NCBI GenBank assembly: GCA_018713405.1 | Contig: DVOR01000211.1 | Coordinates: 1 to 11,212, forward strand | Length of the DNA stretch: 11,212 nucleotides | Reading direction: 5' to 3' | DNA from: Candidatus Spyradenecus faecavium | GTDB lineage: Bacteria > Verrucomicrobiota > Kiritimatiellia > RFP12 > DVOR01 | Shown: positions 5,924 through 11,212 of the stretch, one piece after another | Numbering within the stretch: the first letter of the stretch is position 1 | Layout of the letters: each line of letters opens with the position of its first letter | Notes under the pieces: model-generated | What the model was told of the DNA's origin: nothing | Seen by the model: only the letters and a program-made list of their open reading frames with translations | Databases searched by the model: none | Made by a program: the position numbers and the translations under genes

Positions 5924-6684
5924 AACGCCTGATCGTCTGTCTGGACGTGCGCGATGGGCGCGTCACCAAGGGGGTCCGCTTCCAGGGGAACGTGGATGTG
6001 GGCGACCCAGTGGAGATGGCCGCGCGGTATTGCGCCGACGGCGCCGATGAGATCGTCTTCTACGACATCACCGCCTCGGCCGAGCGGCGCGCGTGCGACC
6101 TGGACATGGTGGCGCGGGCGGCGCGGGCCCTGAGCGTGCCCTTCACGGTGGGCGGGGGCATCCGCGGGGTGGAGGACATGCGCGCGGCGTTGCTGGCCGG
6201 CGCCGACAAGGTGTCGCTCAACTCGCTGGCCGTGCAGCACCCGGAAATCCTGACCGAGGGGGCCAAGGCCTTCGGCAGCCAGTGCGTGGTGCTGGGCATG
6301 GACGCCAAGCGCGTGGCGCCCACCGCCGCCATCCCGAGCGGCTACGAGGTGGTCATCCACGGCGGGCGCACGCCCACGGGCCGCGACGCGCTCGCCTGGG
6401 CCAAGGAGGCCGTCGACCGCGGCGCGGGGGAGATCTGCCTGAACGCCATCGACACCGACGGCGTGCGCGAGGGTTACGAGCTGGCCATCACGGGCCGCGT
6501 GGCGCGGGCCGTCCGCGTGCCGGTCATCGCCAGCGGCGGCGCGGGCGCCGTGCGGCACCTGGTGGACGTCTTCCAGGAGGCCCATGCCGACGCCGCGCTC
6601 GTGGCCAGCATGGTGCACACCATGGGCTTCACCTGCCAATCCATCAAAGACGGCCTCCGCCGGGCCGGCATCCCCGTGAGGTGA
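5914..6684 (+). CDS. hisF: Imidazole glycerol phosphate synthase, cyclase subunit HisF
   Basis: HisF is the (beta-alpha)8 cyclase that uses ammonia from HisH to convert PRFAR to imidazole glycerol phosphate and AICAR. The 256 residues match the family length. The two catalytic aspartates are at the expected positions: Asp11 in VCLDVRDG and Asp130 in VLGMDAKR. Phosphate-binding loops are seen at TVGGGIRG (78-85) and VIASGGAG (204-211), and LNAIDTDG lies at 176-183. The variant with FQGNVDVGDPVEMA (23-36) and EIVFYDITAS (46-55) differs from the enteric form and recalls sequences I associate with other phyla. GGAGGTGG at 5902-5909 precedes the ATG. The 10-nt overlap with hisH implies coupled, balanced synthesis of the heterodimer. 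A role in sugar amidination by a HisF/HisH-like pair is possible but nothing nearby supports it. Confidence 0.95.
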   Translation: MLLKRLIVCLDVRDGRVTKGVRFQGNVDVGDPVEMAARYCADGADEIVFYDITASAERRACDLDMVARAARALSVPFTVGGGIRGVEDMRAALLAGADKVSLNSLAVQHPEILTEGAKAFGSQCVVLGMDAKRVAPTAAIPSGYEVVIHGGRTPTGRDALAWAKEAVDRGAGEICLNAIDTDGVREGYELAITGRVARAVRVPVIASGGAGAVRHLVDVFQEAHADAALVASMVHTMGFTCQSIKDGLRRAGIPVR

Positions 6685-6686
6685 CC

Positions 6687-7091
6687 ATGCGCAACGAACG
6701 CTTCGACGACGCCGTGAGCGCCATCCTCTCCACCGACACCCGCTATCCGCGCGAGGCCTACACCCTCATCACCGCCGCGCTGGACTACACCCTCCGCGGC
6801 CTCCATGCCGACCGCCGCCCCCGCGACGACGGCCCCGAGGGCCCCCACGTCACCGGCAAGCAGCTGGCCGAGGGCCTGCGCGACTACATGCTCAGCGAGT
6901 TCGGCCCCTTCGCCAAAGGCCTCCTCGACGACCTCAACATCCGCTCCACCGACGACATCGGCGAGTTGGTCTACAACCTCATCGACGTCGGCGCCTTCGG
7001 CAAGACCGACCGCGACAAAAAGTCCGACTTCCACGCCGTCTACGACTTCGAGGAGGCCTTCGTCCTCCCCTTCCGCTGCGAGCACGACTGA
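6687..7091 (+). CDS. Minf_1886-family protein restricted to Verrucomicrobia/Planctomycetes
   Basis: This 134-residue soluble protein has no known biochemical function. Recognisable family traits are an N-terminal helical segment with YPREAYTLITAALDYTL (residues 20-36), then HVTGKQLAEGLRDYMLSEFG (54-73), a STDDIGELVYNLIDVG segment (87-102), and an acidic/aromatic C-terminus (SDFHAVYDFEEAF). I recall this as the Minf_1886 family, annotated as limited to Verrucomicrobia and Planctomycetes; that is memory, not a search. There is no signal peptide or membrane helix. It begins 2 nt after the hisF stop, with GAGGTGA at 6678-6684 as its Shine-Dalgarno, so it is very likely co-transcribed with hisHF. 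Whether it relates to histidine metabolism is unknown. It is the best taxonomic marker in the window. Confidence 0.82.
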   Translation: MRNERFDDAVSAILSTDTRYPREAYTLITAALDYTLRGLHADRRPRDDGPEGPHVTGKQLAEGLRDYMLSEFGPFAKGLLDDLNIRSTDDIGELVYNLIDVGAFGKTDRDKKSDFHAVYDFEEAFVLPFRCEHD

Positions 7092-7097
7092 GGAATG

Positions 7098-7106
7098 TGC
7101 TATACT
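7098..7106 (+). promoter_or_regulatory. Extended -10 promoter of the toxin-antitoxin module
   Basis: TGCTATACT is a near-consensus extended -10, starting 7 nt after the stop of the preceding gene. No convincing -35 is visible, which is common with extended -10 elements. Transcription would begin near 7113, leaving about 16 nt of leader with AAAGGAG at 7116-7122. A small GACGTC palindrome (7108-7113) overlaps the likely start site and could be part of an autoregulatory operator. Confidence 0.55.
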
Positions 7107-7128
7107 GGACGTCGGAAAGGAGAGAGAG

Positions 7129-7392
7129 ATGGTCACGCGCGCACAGCAACCCATGACGACGGTCCGCCTTGGTGTGGCCGCGCCCGGCGCGTCCGCCGAG
7201 CCCATGCGCATCCCGTGGATCCGTGAGCTTGAGCTGGACATCCCGAACGTCGCGTTGGAAGACTGCGGCGAGGGTCGCTACATCCTCCGGCAACTCTCCG
7301 GGCAGACCTTGGAGGGGCTCCGGGAAGACCTCGCCGACGAGGGGGATTACTACCAGGACTTCAAGGACTTCCTCGCCAAGGCCGAGCCATGA
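7129..7392 (+). CDS. Putative antitoxin upstream of a YafQ-like toxin
   Basis: This 87-residue protein is a candidate antitoxin because it lies directly before a YafQ-like toxin, overlaps it by 4 nt (ATGA), and has its own promoter and a strong RBS (AAAGGAG, 6 nt before the ATG). I do not recognise the family. The N-terminal 25 residues are Ala/Thr/Arg-rich and could be flexible. IPWIRELELDIPNVALEDCG (28-47) and RYILRQLSGQTLEGLREDL (50-68) look helical or mixed, and the C-terminus is strongly acidic (DEGDYYQDFKDFLAKAEP), which would suit wrapping a basic toxin. It lacks the N-terminal beta strand plus two-helix pattern of ribbon-helix-helix DinJ/RelB antitoxins, the usual partners of YafQ. 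DNA binding is therefore uncertain. The role is inferred from position, length and charge. Confidence 0.68.
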   Translation: MVTRAQQPMTTVRLGVAAPGASAEPMRIPWIRELELDIPNVALEDCGEGRYILRQLSGQTLEGLREDLADEGDYYQDFKDFLAKAEP

Positions 7393-7670
7393 GCGTCCGC
7401 CGGCTCTTCCTCACCAAGCGCTTCCAGAAATCCTTCGAGCGGCTCCGGAAGGCCGGGTTGGACCCGCGTTTGGTGGAGGAGGCCGTCACGTGGATCCAAA
7501 ACGGGTATCAACCCCCGGACCCGACCTACCGCGACCACGCGCTCCGCGAGAACCTCGCCGGGCTGCGGGACTTGCACATCCGCGGGGATCTGGTGTTGAT
7601 TTACCGCATCGACGGGGACTGCCTGCGGCTGGAGAACATCGGCTCCCACAACCAGGTTTTCGGCAGGTGA
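7389..7670 (+). CDS. YafQ-family mRNA interferase toxin (RelE/ParE superfamily)
   Basis: This 93-residue basic protein fits the YafQ type of RelE-superfamily toxin, a ribosome-dependent endoribonuclease that cuts translated mRNA. The N-terminus LFLTKRFQKSFERLRKAG (residues 6-23) is the usual strand plus Lys/Arg-rich helix. The C-terminal half holds DHALRENLAGLRDLHIRGD (49-67), LVLIYRIDGD (68-77) and GSHNQVF (85-91). His50, His63, Asp67 and His87 coincide in both identity and numbering with active-site residues I know from E. coli YafQ. The Trp at 68 of E. coli is Leu here. Its start overlaps the antitoxin stop as ATGA, giving translational coupling. It may be active, since the key residues are intact. 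Family call is confident; target specificity is unknown. Confidence 0.88.
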   Translation: MSVRRLFLTKRFQKSFERLRKAGLDPRLVEEAVTWIQNGYQPPDPTYRDHALRENLAGLRDLHIRGDLVLIYRIDGDCLRLENIGSHNQVFGR

Positions 7671-7707
7671 CCCGCCGACGCCGCACAGGAAGGAATCGCA
7701 GACGACC

Positions 7708-8364
7708 ATGCACACCGATTGGAGGGATGCGCTGCTGCCGGTGCTCCGCACGGCCGAGTTCGCGCGGCTGAGGGAGTTTTGGGAGCGCGCCTACGCCACC
7801 GACCCGCAGACCCTGCCGCCGCAGGAGGCGCTCTTCGCCGCGCTCACCCTGTGCCCGCTGGCCAAGACGCGCGTCGTCATCCTGGGGCAGGACCCCTACC
7901 CCACGCCGGGGCACGCGCACGGGCTGGCCTTTTCCGTGCGGCCGCCCACCCAGCCGCCGCCCTCCCTGCGCAACATCCTCACCGAGATCCAGGCCGACCT
8001 CGGCCGGCCCGCGCACATCCGGGGCGGCGACCTCACGCCGTGGGCCGAGCAGGGGGTGCTGTTGCTGAACGCCATCCTCACCGTCCATGCGCATGCGCCG
8101 CTCTCGCACGCGGGCAAGGGCTGGGAGCCCTTCACCGACGCGATCATCCGCACGGTCTCCGAGCGGCGCGAGCACGCGGTCTTCCTCCTTTGGGGCGCGA
8201 AGGCGAAGGCCAAGATCCCGCTCATCGACGCCTCGCGGCACCTCATCCTGACGGCGGCGCACCCCTCGCCGCTCTCCGCGCACGCGGGGTTCTTCGGATG
8301 CCGTTGCTTCTCCCGGGCCAACGCCTGGCTGACCGCCCAGGGCCTCGCCCCCATCGACTGGTGA
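7708..8364 (+). CDS. ung: Uracil-DNA glycosylase, family 1
   Basis: Ung removes uracil from DNA to start base excision repair. The 218-residue protein has the family 1 motifs in order: water-activating loop VILGQDPYPTPGHAHGLAFS (residues 57-76) with catalytic Asp62 and uracil-stacking Phe75; LLLNAILTVHAHAPLSHAG (118-136) with uracil-recognising Asn121; VFLLWGAKAKAK (158-169); and the DNA-intercalation loop HPSPLSAHAGFFGCRCFSRAN (His185 catalytic, Leu189 wedge). Small deviations are Pro65 where E. coli has His after GQDPY, and Ala193 where HRGFFG is usual. Both are outside the core catalytic pair. AGGAAGGAA at 7687-7695 is the likely RBS, with a rather long spacing of about 12 nt. It follows the toxin gene by 37 nt and may be co-transcribed with it, but no functional link is implied. 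It converges on the methyltransferase gene with only 20 nt between stops. Confidence 0.95.
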   Translation: MHTDWRDALLPVLRTAEFARLREFWERAYATDPQTLPPQEALFAALTLCPLAKTRVVILGQDPYPTPGHAHGLAFSVRPPTQPPPSLRNILTEIQADLGRPAHIRGGDLTPWAEQGVLLLNAILTVHAHAPLSHAGKGWEPFTDAIIRTVSERREHAVFLLWGAKAKAKIPLIDASRHLILTAAHPSPLSAHAGFFGCRCFSRANAWLTAQGLAPIDW

Positions 8365-8384
8365 CCGCCCGCCGCGGGGCACGG

Positions 8385-9146
8385 TCAGAGGCGGGTGCAG
8401 AGGAGGCGTTGGCGGGTGTAGTCCGCGTGCCAGCCGTCGGGGCGGAGGTGGGTGGGGCGGAGGCGCTCGACGGTCTCGGCGAAGAGGGCTTCCTGTTCGG
8501 CGTCGGAGGCGGCGGCAACGCACCCTTTGCGGAACATCCTTAGGAAGTTGAGCATGCCGTCTTCGCCCACCAACGGGGTGTCGCGCGGGAACCATTCAGT
8601 GCGGACAACGCGGAACCCGGCGCGCTCGAAGGGGATGACCATCTCGGAGAGGGGACGGAAGTGGGCGGTGTCGGCGAAGGGCAGTCCGTGGGCCTCCGCG
8701 GTGAGGCGGAGGGCGGTGTTGATGCCGGCATTGCAGGCGGCGCCGCCGCATTCCGCCACGAAGCGTCCGCCGGGGCGGAGGACGCGCGCAAGGCCTTCGG
8801 CCAGGCGGCCAAGGTCGGGGATCCAGTGGAGGACGGCGTTGGAGAAGACGGCGTCGAAGGCGCGGCCGAAGTCGGGGAGGGCCATCGCGTCGGCCTGGAT
8901 GAAGCGGAGGCCGGGGAACTTGGCGCGGGCCTGGGCCAGCATGACCGGGTCGGCGTCGACACCCCAGACCTCCGCGCCCGCCTGGGCGATGCGCACGGAG
9001 AGGTCGCCCGTGCCGCAGCCCAGGTCGAGAATCGCCTCGCCGGGCTGTGGGCTGAGCCATTCCAGCAGGGCCGCGCCGTAGCGCGCCACGTAGTCATGGC
9101 GCGAGTCGTAGAGCGTCGCGGACCACGTCTGTTTCCCGGTTTCCAT
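8385..9146 (-). CDS. Class I SAM-dependent methyltransferase (trans-aconitate methyltransferase-like)
   Basis: A 253-residue class I Rossmann-fold methyltransferase. Motif I is ILDLGCGTGDLS (residues 39-50), motif II the acidic loop VWGVDADP (60-67), followed by QADAMALPDF (84-93), FDAVFSNAVLHWI (97-109) with the NAxLHW motif typical of the Tam/UbiE-like group, and LRPGGRFVAECGG (123-135). The N-terminus TWSATLYDSRHDYVARYGAALLEWL (7-31) also resembles that group. The substrate cannot be told from sequence; trans-aconitate is only the nearest well-known member. AAAGGGGAAG at 9151-9160 lies 4 nt before the ATG. It follows gatB after 27 nt in the same direction and is probably the last gene of that transcript. 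It ends 20 nt from the convergent ung, with no clear terminator between them. Confidence 0.85.
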   Translation of the reverse strand: METGKQTWSATLYDSRHDYVARYGAALLEWLSPQPGEAILDLGCGTGDLSVRIAQAGAEVWGVDADPVMLAQARAKFPGLRFIQADAMALPDFGRAFDAVFSNAVLHWIPDLGRLAEGLARVLRPGGRFVAECGGAACNAGINTALRLTAEAHGLPFADTAHFRPLSEMVIPFERAGFRVVRTEWFPRDTPLVGEDGMLNFLRMFRKGCVAAASDAEQEALFAETVERLRPTHLRPDGWHADYTRQRLLCTRL

Positions 9147-9173
9147 GACGCTTCCCCTTTCGGAACCGCGGGC

Positions 9174-10586
9174 TCAGGCGAGCTTGTCGCGGAGGAGGGA
9201 CTGGACGAGCTGGGGGGAGGCCTTGCCTTTGGAGCGCTTCATGACCTGGCCGACGAGGAAGCCGAGGGCGGCCTGCTTGCCGGCCTTGTAGTCGGCGACG
9301 ACCTTGGGGTTGTCGGCGAGGGCGGCGTCGACGAGGGGCTCGATGGCGCCGGCGTCGGCGACCTGGCCGAGGCCGCGCTCCTTGACGATGGCGGCGGGGT
9401 CGCCGCCCTGGGCGAAGAGCTCGGGGAGGAGGGCCTTGGCGGTGGGGCCGTTGATGGTCTTGGCGTCGAGGAGCTTGAGGAGGTCGCCGAGGGCTTCGGG
9501 GGTGAGGGCGGAGTCCTTGACGTGGGTGCCTTCCTTGGCGGTGAGGGCGAGGACCTCGGCCATGACCCAGTTGGAGGTGAGCTTGCCGTTGCCGGAGCGT
9601 TTGGCGGCGGCCTCGAAGAAGTCGGCGAGGGCGCGGTCCGCGGAGAGAACGCCGGCGTCGTACTCGGGGATGCCGTAGCCCTTCATCATACGTTCGCGGC
9701 GGGCGGCGGGGGCCTCGGGGAGGTCCTTGGCCCAGGCGTCGATCTGCTCCTGGGTGAGGACGACGGGCGGGAGGTCGGGCTCGGGGAAGTAGCGGTAGTC
9801 CTCGGCGTTTTCCTTGGTGCGCATGGTGAAGGTCTCGCCGAGGTCGGGGTCCCAGCGGCGGGTTTCCTGGACGATGGGGCGGCCTTGGTCGAGGGCCTGG
9901 GTCTGGCGGGCGATCTCGTATTCCAGGGCGGCGTGGATGCCGCTGAAGGTGTTCATGTTCTTGATCTCGACCTTGACGCCGTAGGCCTCCTGGCCCTTGG
10001 GGCGGAGGGAGACGTTGACGTCGGAGCGCATGTTGCCTTCCTCGAGGTTGCAGTCGCTGACGCCGGCGTAGATCATCATCTCGCGCAGGGCGGTGAGGTA
10101 GGCGATGGCCTCGTCGGCGGAGCGGAGGTCGGGCTCGGAGACGATCTCCATGAGGGGGACGCCGGCGCGGTTGAAGTCGACGCCGGAGCAGCCGGGGCGG
10201 TGGGTGAGCTTGCCGACGTCCTCCTCCAGGTGGATGTGGTTGAGGCGGATGGTGCGGCCGCCGGGGAGGTCGACGTGGCCGCCCAGGCAGAGGGGGGCGT
10301 CGTTCTGGGTGATCTGGTAGTTCTTGGCCGAGTCAGGGTAGAAGTAGTTCTTGCGGTCGAAGCGCGAGCGCTTGGCGATCTCGCACCCCAGCATGAGGCC
10401 GGCCATGACGGTGAAGCGGATGGCGCGGCCGTTGAGGGTGGGCAGCGCGCCGGGATAGCCGAGGCAGACGGGGCAGACGTGGCTGTTGGGGGTGGCGCCG
10501 AAGGCGGTGCCGCAGCCGCAGAACATCTTGGTGTGGGTCTTGAGCTGGACGTGGGTCTCCAGGCCGATGACGACTTCGTATTCCAT
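9174..10586 (-). CDS. gatB: Asp/Glu-tRNA amidotransferase subunit B
   Basis: GatB binds misacylated Glu-tRNA(Gln) or Asp-tRNA(Asn), phosphorylates the side chain and receives ammonia from GatA, giving the correct amidated tRNA. The 470-residue length is normal. The N-terminus YEVVIGLETHVQLKTHTKMF (residues 3-22) leads into a four-Cys zinc site (Cys23, Cys25, Cys38, Cys41) ending in CPVCLGYPGALPTLN. Further conserved blocks are RKNYFYPDSAKNYQITQ (78-94), HLEEDVGKLTH (119-129), DFNRAGVPLMEIVSEPD (137-153), EEGNMRSDVNVSLRP (182-196) and VEIKNMNTF (206-214). The C-terminal YqeY-like tRNA-binding domain spans about 325-470. The gene starts 11 nt after the gatA stop, with GGAGA at 10593-10597 as RBS. 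The open frame continues upstream, but that part overlaps gatA out of frame, so the ATG at 10586 is the true start. Confidence 0.97.
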   Translation of the reverse strand: MEYEVVIGLETHVQLKTHTKMFCGCGTAFGATPNSHVCPVCLGYPGALPTLNGRAIRFTVMAGLMLGCEIAKRSRFDRKNYFYPDSAKNYQITQNDAPLCLGGHVDLPGGRTIRLNHIHLEEDVGKLTHRPGCSGVDFNRAGVPLMEIVSEPDLRSADEAIAYLTALREMMIYAGVSDCNLEEGNMRSDVNVSLRPKGQEAYGVKVEIKNMNTFSGIHAALEYEIARQTQALDQGRPIVQETRRWDPDLGETFTMRTKENAEDYRYFPEPDLPPVVLTQEQIDAWAKDLPEAPAARRERMMKGYGIPEYDAGVLSADRALADFFEAAAKRSGNGKLTSNWVMAEVLALTAKEGTHVKDSALTPEALGDLLKLLDAKTINGPTAKALLPELFAQGGDPAAIVKERGLGQVADAGAIEPLVDAALADNPKVVADYKAGKQAALGFLVGQVMKRSKGKASPQLVQSLLRDKLA

Positions 10587-10597
10587 GGCGGGTCTCC

Positions 10598-11212
10598 TCA
10601 GCGAAGTTCCAGGGCGTGGGCGGCGCGGAAGAGCGTCGGCTCGCCGAAGTTGGGGCCCAGCAGCTGCACGCCGACGGGCTTGCCGGCGGCGGTCGTGCCG
10701 GAGGGGATGGAGATGGCGCAGCAACCGGCGAGGTTGGCGCCCACGGTCAGCACGTCGGAGAGATAGTTGCGGATGGGGTCGTCCTGGTAGACGCCCAGCG
10801 GCCAGGCGGGCTCGGGCGTGACGGGCGCGAGCAGCAGGTCGCACGTCGCGAAGGCGGCGTCGAAATCGCGCTTGATGAGGGTGCGGACCTTCTGCGCGCG
10901 GTTGTAGTAGGCGTCGTAGTAGCCCGAGGAGAGGACGAAGGTGCCCAGGAGGACGCGGCGCTTCACCTCCGCGCCCATGCCCTGCGCGCGGGTCTTGAGG
11001 TACTGCCCCAGCACGTCGTCGCACGGGACGCGCGCGCCGTAGCGCACGCCGTCGAAGCGGGCGAGGTTGGCCGAGACCTCAGCGGTCATGCAGATGTAGT
11101 AGGTGGGGATGCCGTAGGGCGAATAGGGCAGCGAGACCTCGCGGAGGGTGGCGCCGAGGGCCTCCGCGCGCTTGGCGGCGGCCTCGGTGAGGGCGCGCAC
11201 CTCGGGATCCAG
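10598..11212 (-). CDS. gatA: Asp/Glu-tRNA amidotransferase subunit A, C-terminal part (runs off right edge)
   Basis: GatA is the amidase-signature glutaminase that feeds ammonia to GatB. Only the last 204 residues are in the window; the Ser-Ser-Lys catalytic triad would be in the missing N-terminal half. The visible part is clear: PYGIPTYYICMTAEVSANLA and RFDGVRYG, then EVKRRVLLGTFVLSSGYYDA and YYNRAQKVRTLIKRDFDAAF, the LLLAPVTPEPAW loop, YLSDVLTVGANLAGCCAISI, and PVGVQLLGPNFGEPTLFRAA. All are standard C-terminal GatA blocks. The window edge at 11212 falls in frame within the coding region. It is followed by gatB after 11 nt, so the two are translated from one message. gatC, the small third subunit, is not visible and may lie upstream outside the window. 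Confidence 0.95.
   Translation of the reverse strand: MDPEVRALTEAAAKRAEALGATLREVSLPYSPYGIPTYYICMTAEVSANLARFDGVRYGARVPCDDVLGQYLKTRAQGMGAEVKRRVLLGTFVLSSGYYDAYYNRAQKVRTLIKRDFDAAFATCDLLLAPVTPEPAWPLGVYQDDPIRNYLSDVLTVGANLAGCCAISIPSGTTAAGKPVGVQLLGPNFGEPTLFRAAHALELR

Noticed and set aside
5722..6639. 305-residue minus-strand open frame across hisF
   Set aside because: It is antisense to hisH/hisF, whose catalytic residues are all in place on the plus strand.
8661..10766. 701-residue Gly/Val/Asp-rich plus-strand open frame
   Set aside because: It lies antisense to gatB and the methyltransferase, both with unambiguous motifs. The low-complexity Gly/Val/Glu composition reflects the complement of GC-rich codons.
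10587..11024. Upstream extension of GatB to 616 residues
   Set aside because: The extra part is gatA read out of frame. GatB families begin at the MEYEVVIGLE-type N-terminus at 10586.

Overview
The window looks like a fragment of a high-GC chromosome from the Planctomycetes-Verrucomicrobia-Chlamydiae (PVC) group, most likely Verrucomicrobiota, Kiritimatiellota or a relative. The strongest clue is a 134-residue protein at 6687-7091 that I recognise as the Minf_1886 / Verrucomicrobia-Planctomycetes-restricted family. The HisF variant is compatible with this but not diagnostic. No rRNA, tRNA, CRISPR array or transposase is visible.

Left part (1-4032, minus strand): a three-gene cassette read right to left. 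It starts with a membrane-anchored coiled-coil protein, followed by a 638-residue protein joining a transmembrane helix, a roughly 200-residue coiled coil and an McrB-type AAA+ GTPase domain. The third gene runs off the left edge and resembles the DUF2357/McrC partner family. The order and tight spacing (19 nt, then 3 nt) suggest one operon behind an extended -10 promoter at about 4004-4032. I read this as a membrane-tethered relative of McrBC type IV restriction, in the same broad space as the coiled-coil nuclease tandem (CoCoNuT) systems. It is the most unusual system in the window. Its base composition looks visibly less GC-rich than the genes to the right, as expected for accessory defence DNA.

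Middle (4033-5296): a divergent intergenic region carries four palindromes spaced 22 bp apart. A flavodoxin-fold protein with a combined Tat-like and lipoprotein signal follows, then a 417-nt intergenic region packed with short direct repeats and seven hairpins laid out in near mirror order (A-B-C-D ... D-C-A).

Right-centre (5297-8364, plus strand): hisH and hisF overlap and encode the two subunits of imidazole glycerol phosphate synthase. The Minf_1886-family gene sits 2 nt after hisF. A toxin-antitoxin module follows behind its own extended -10 promoter: a YafQ-like mRNA interferase preceded by an antitoxin candidate that does not look like DinJ/RelB. Then comes ung, uracil-DNA glycosylase.

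Right end (8385-11212, minus strand): gatA (N-terminal part outside the window), gatB and a class I SAM-dependent methyltransferase are co-directional with short gaps. GatA and GatB form the amidotransferase that makes Gln-tRNA(Gln) and/or Asn-tRNA(Asn). The methyltransferase probably shares their transcript.
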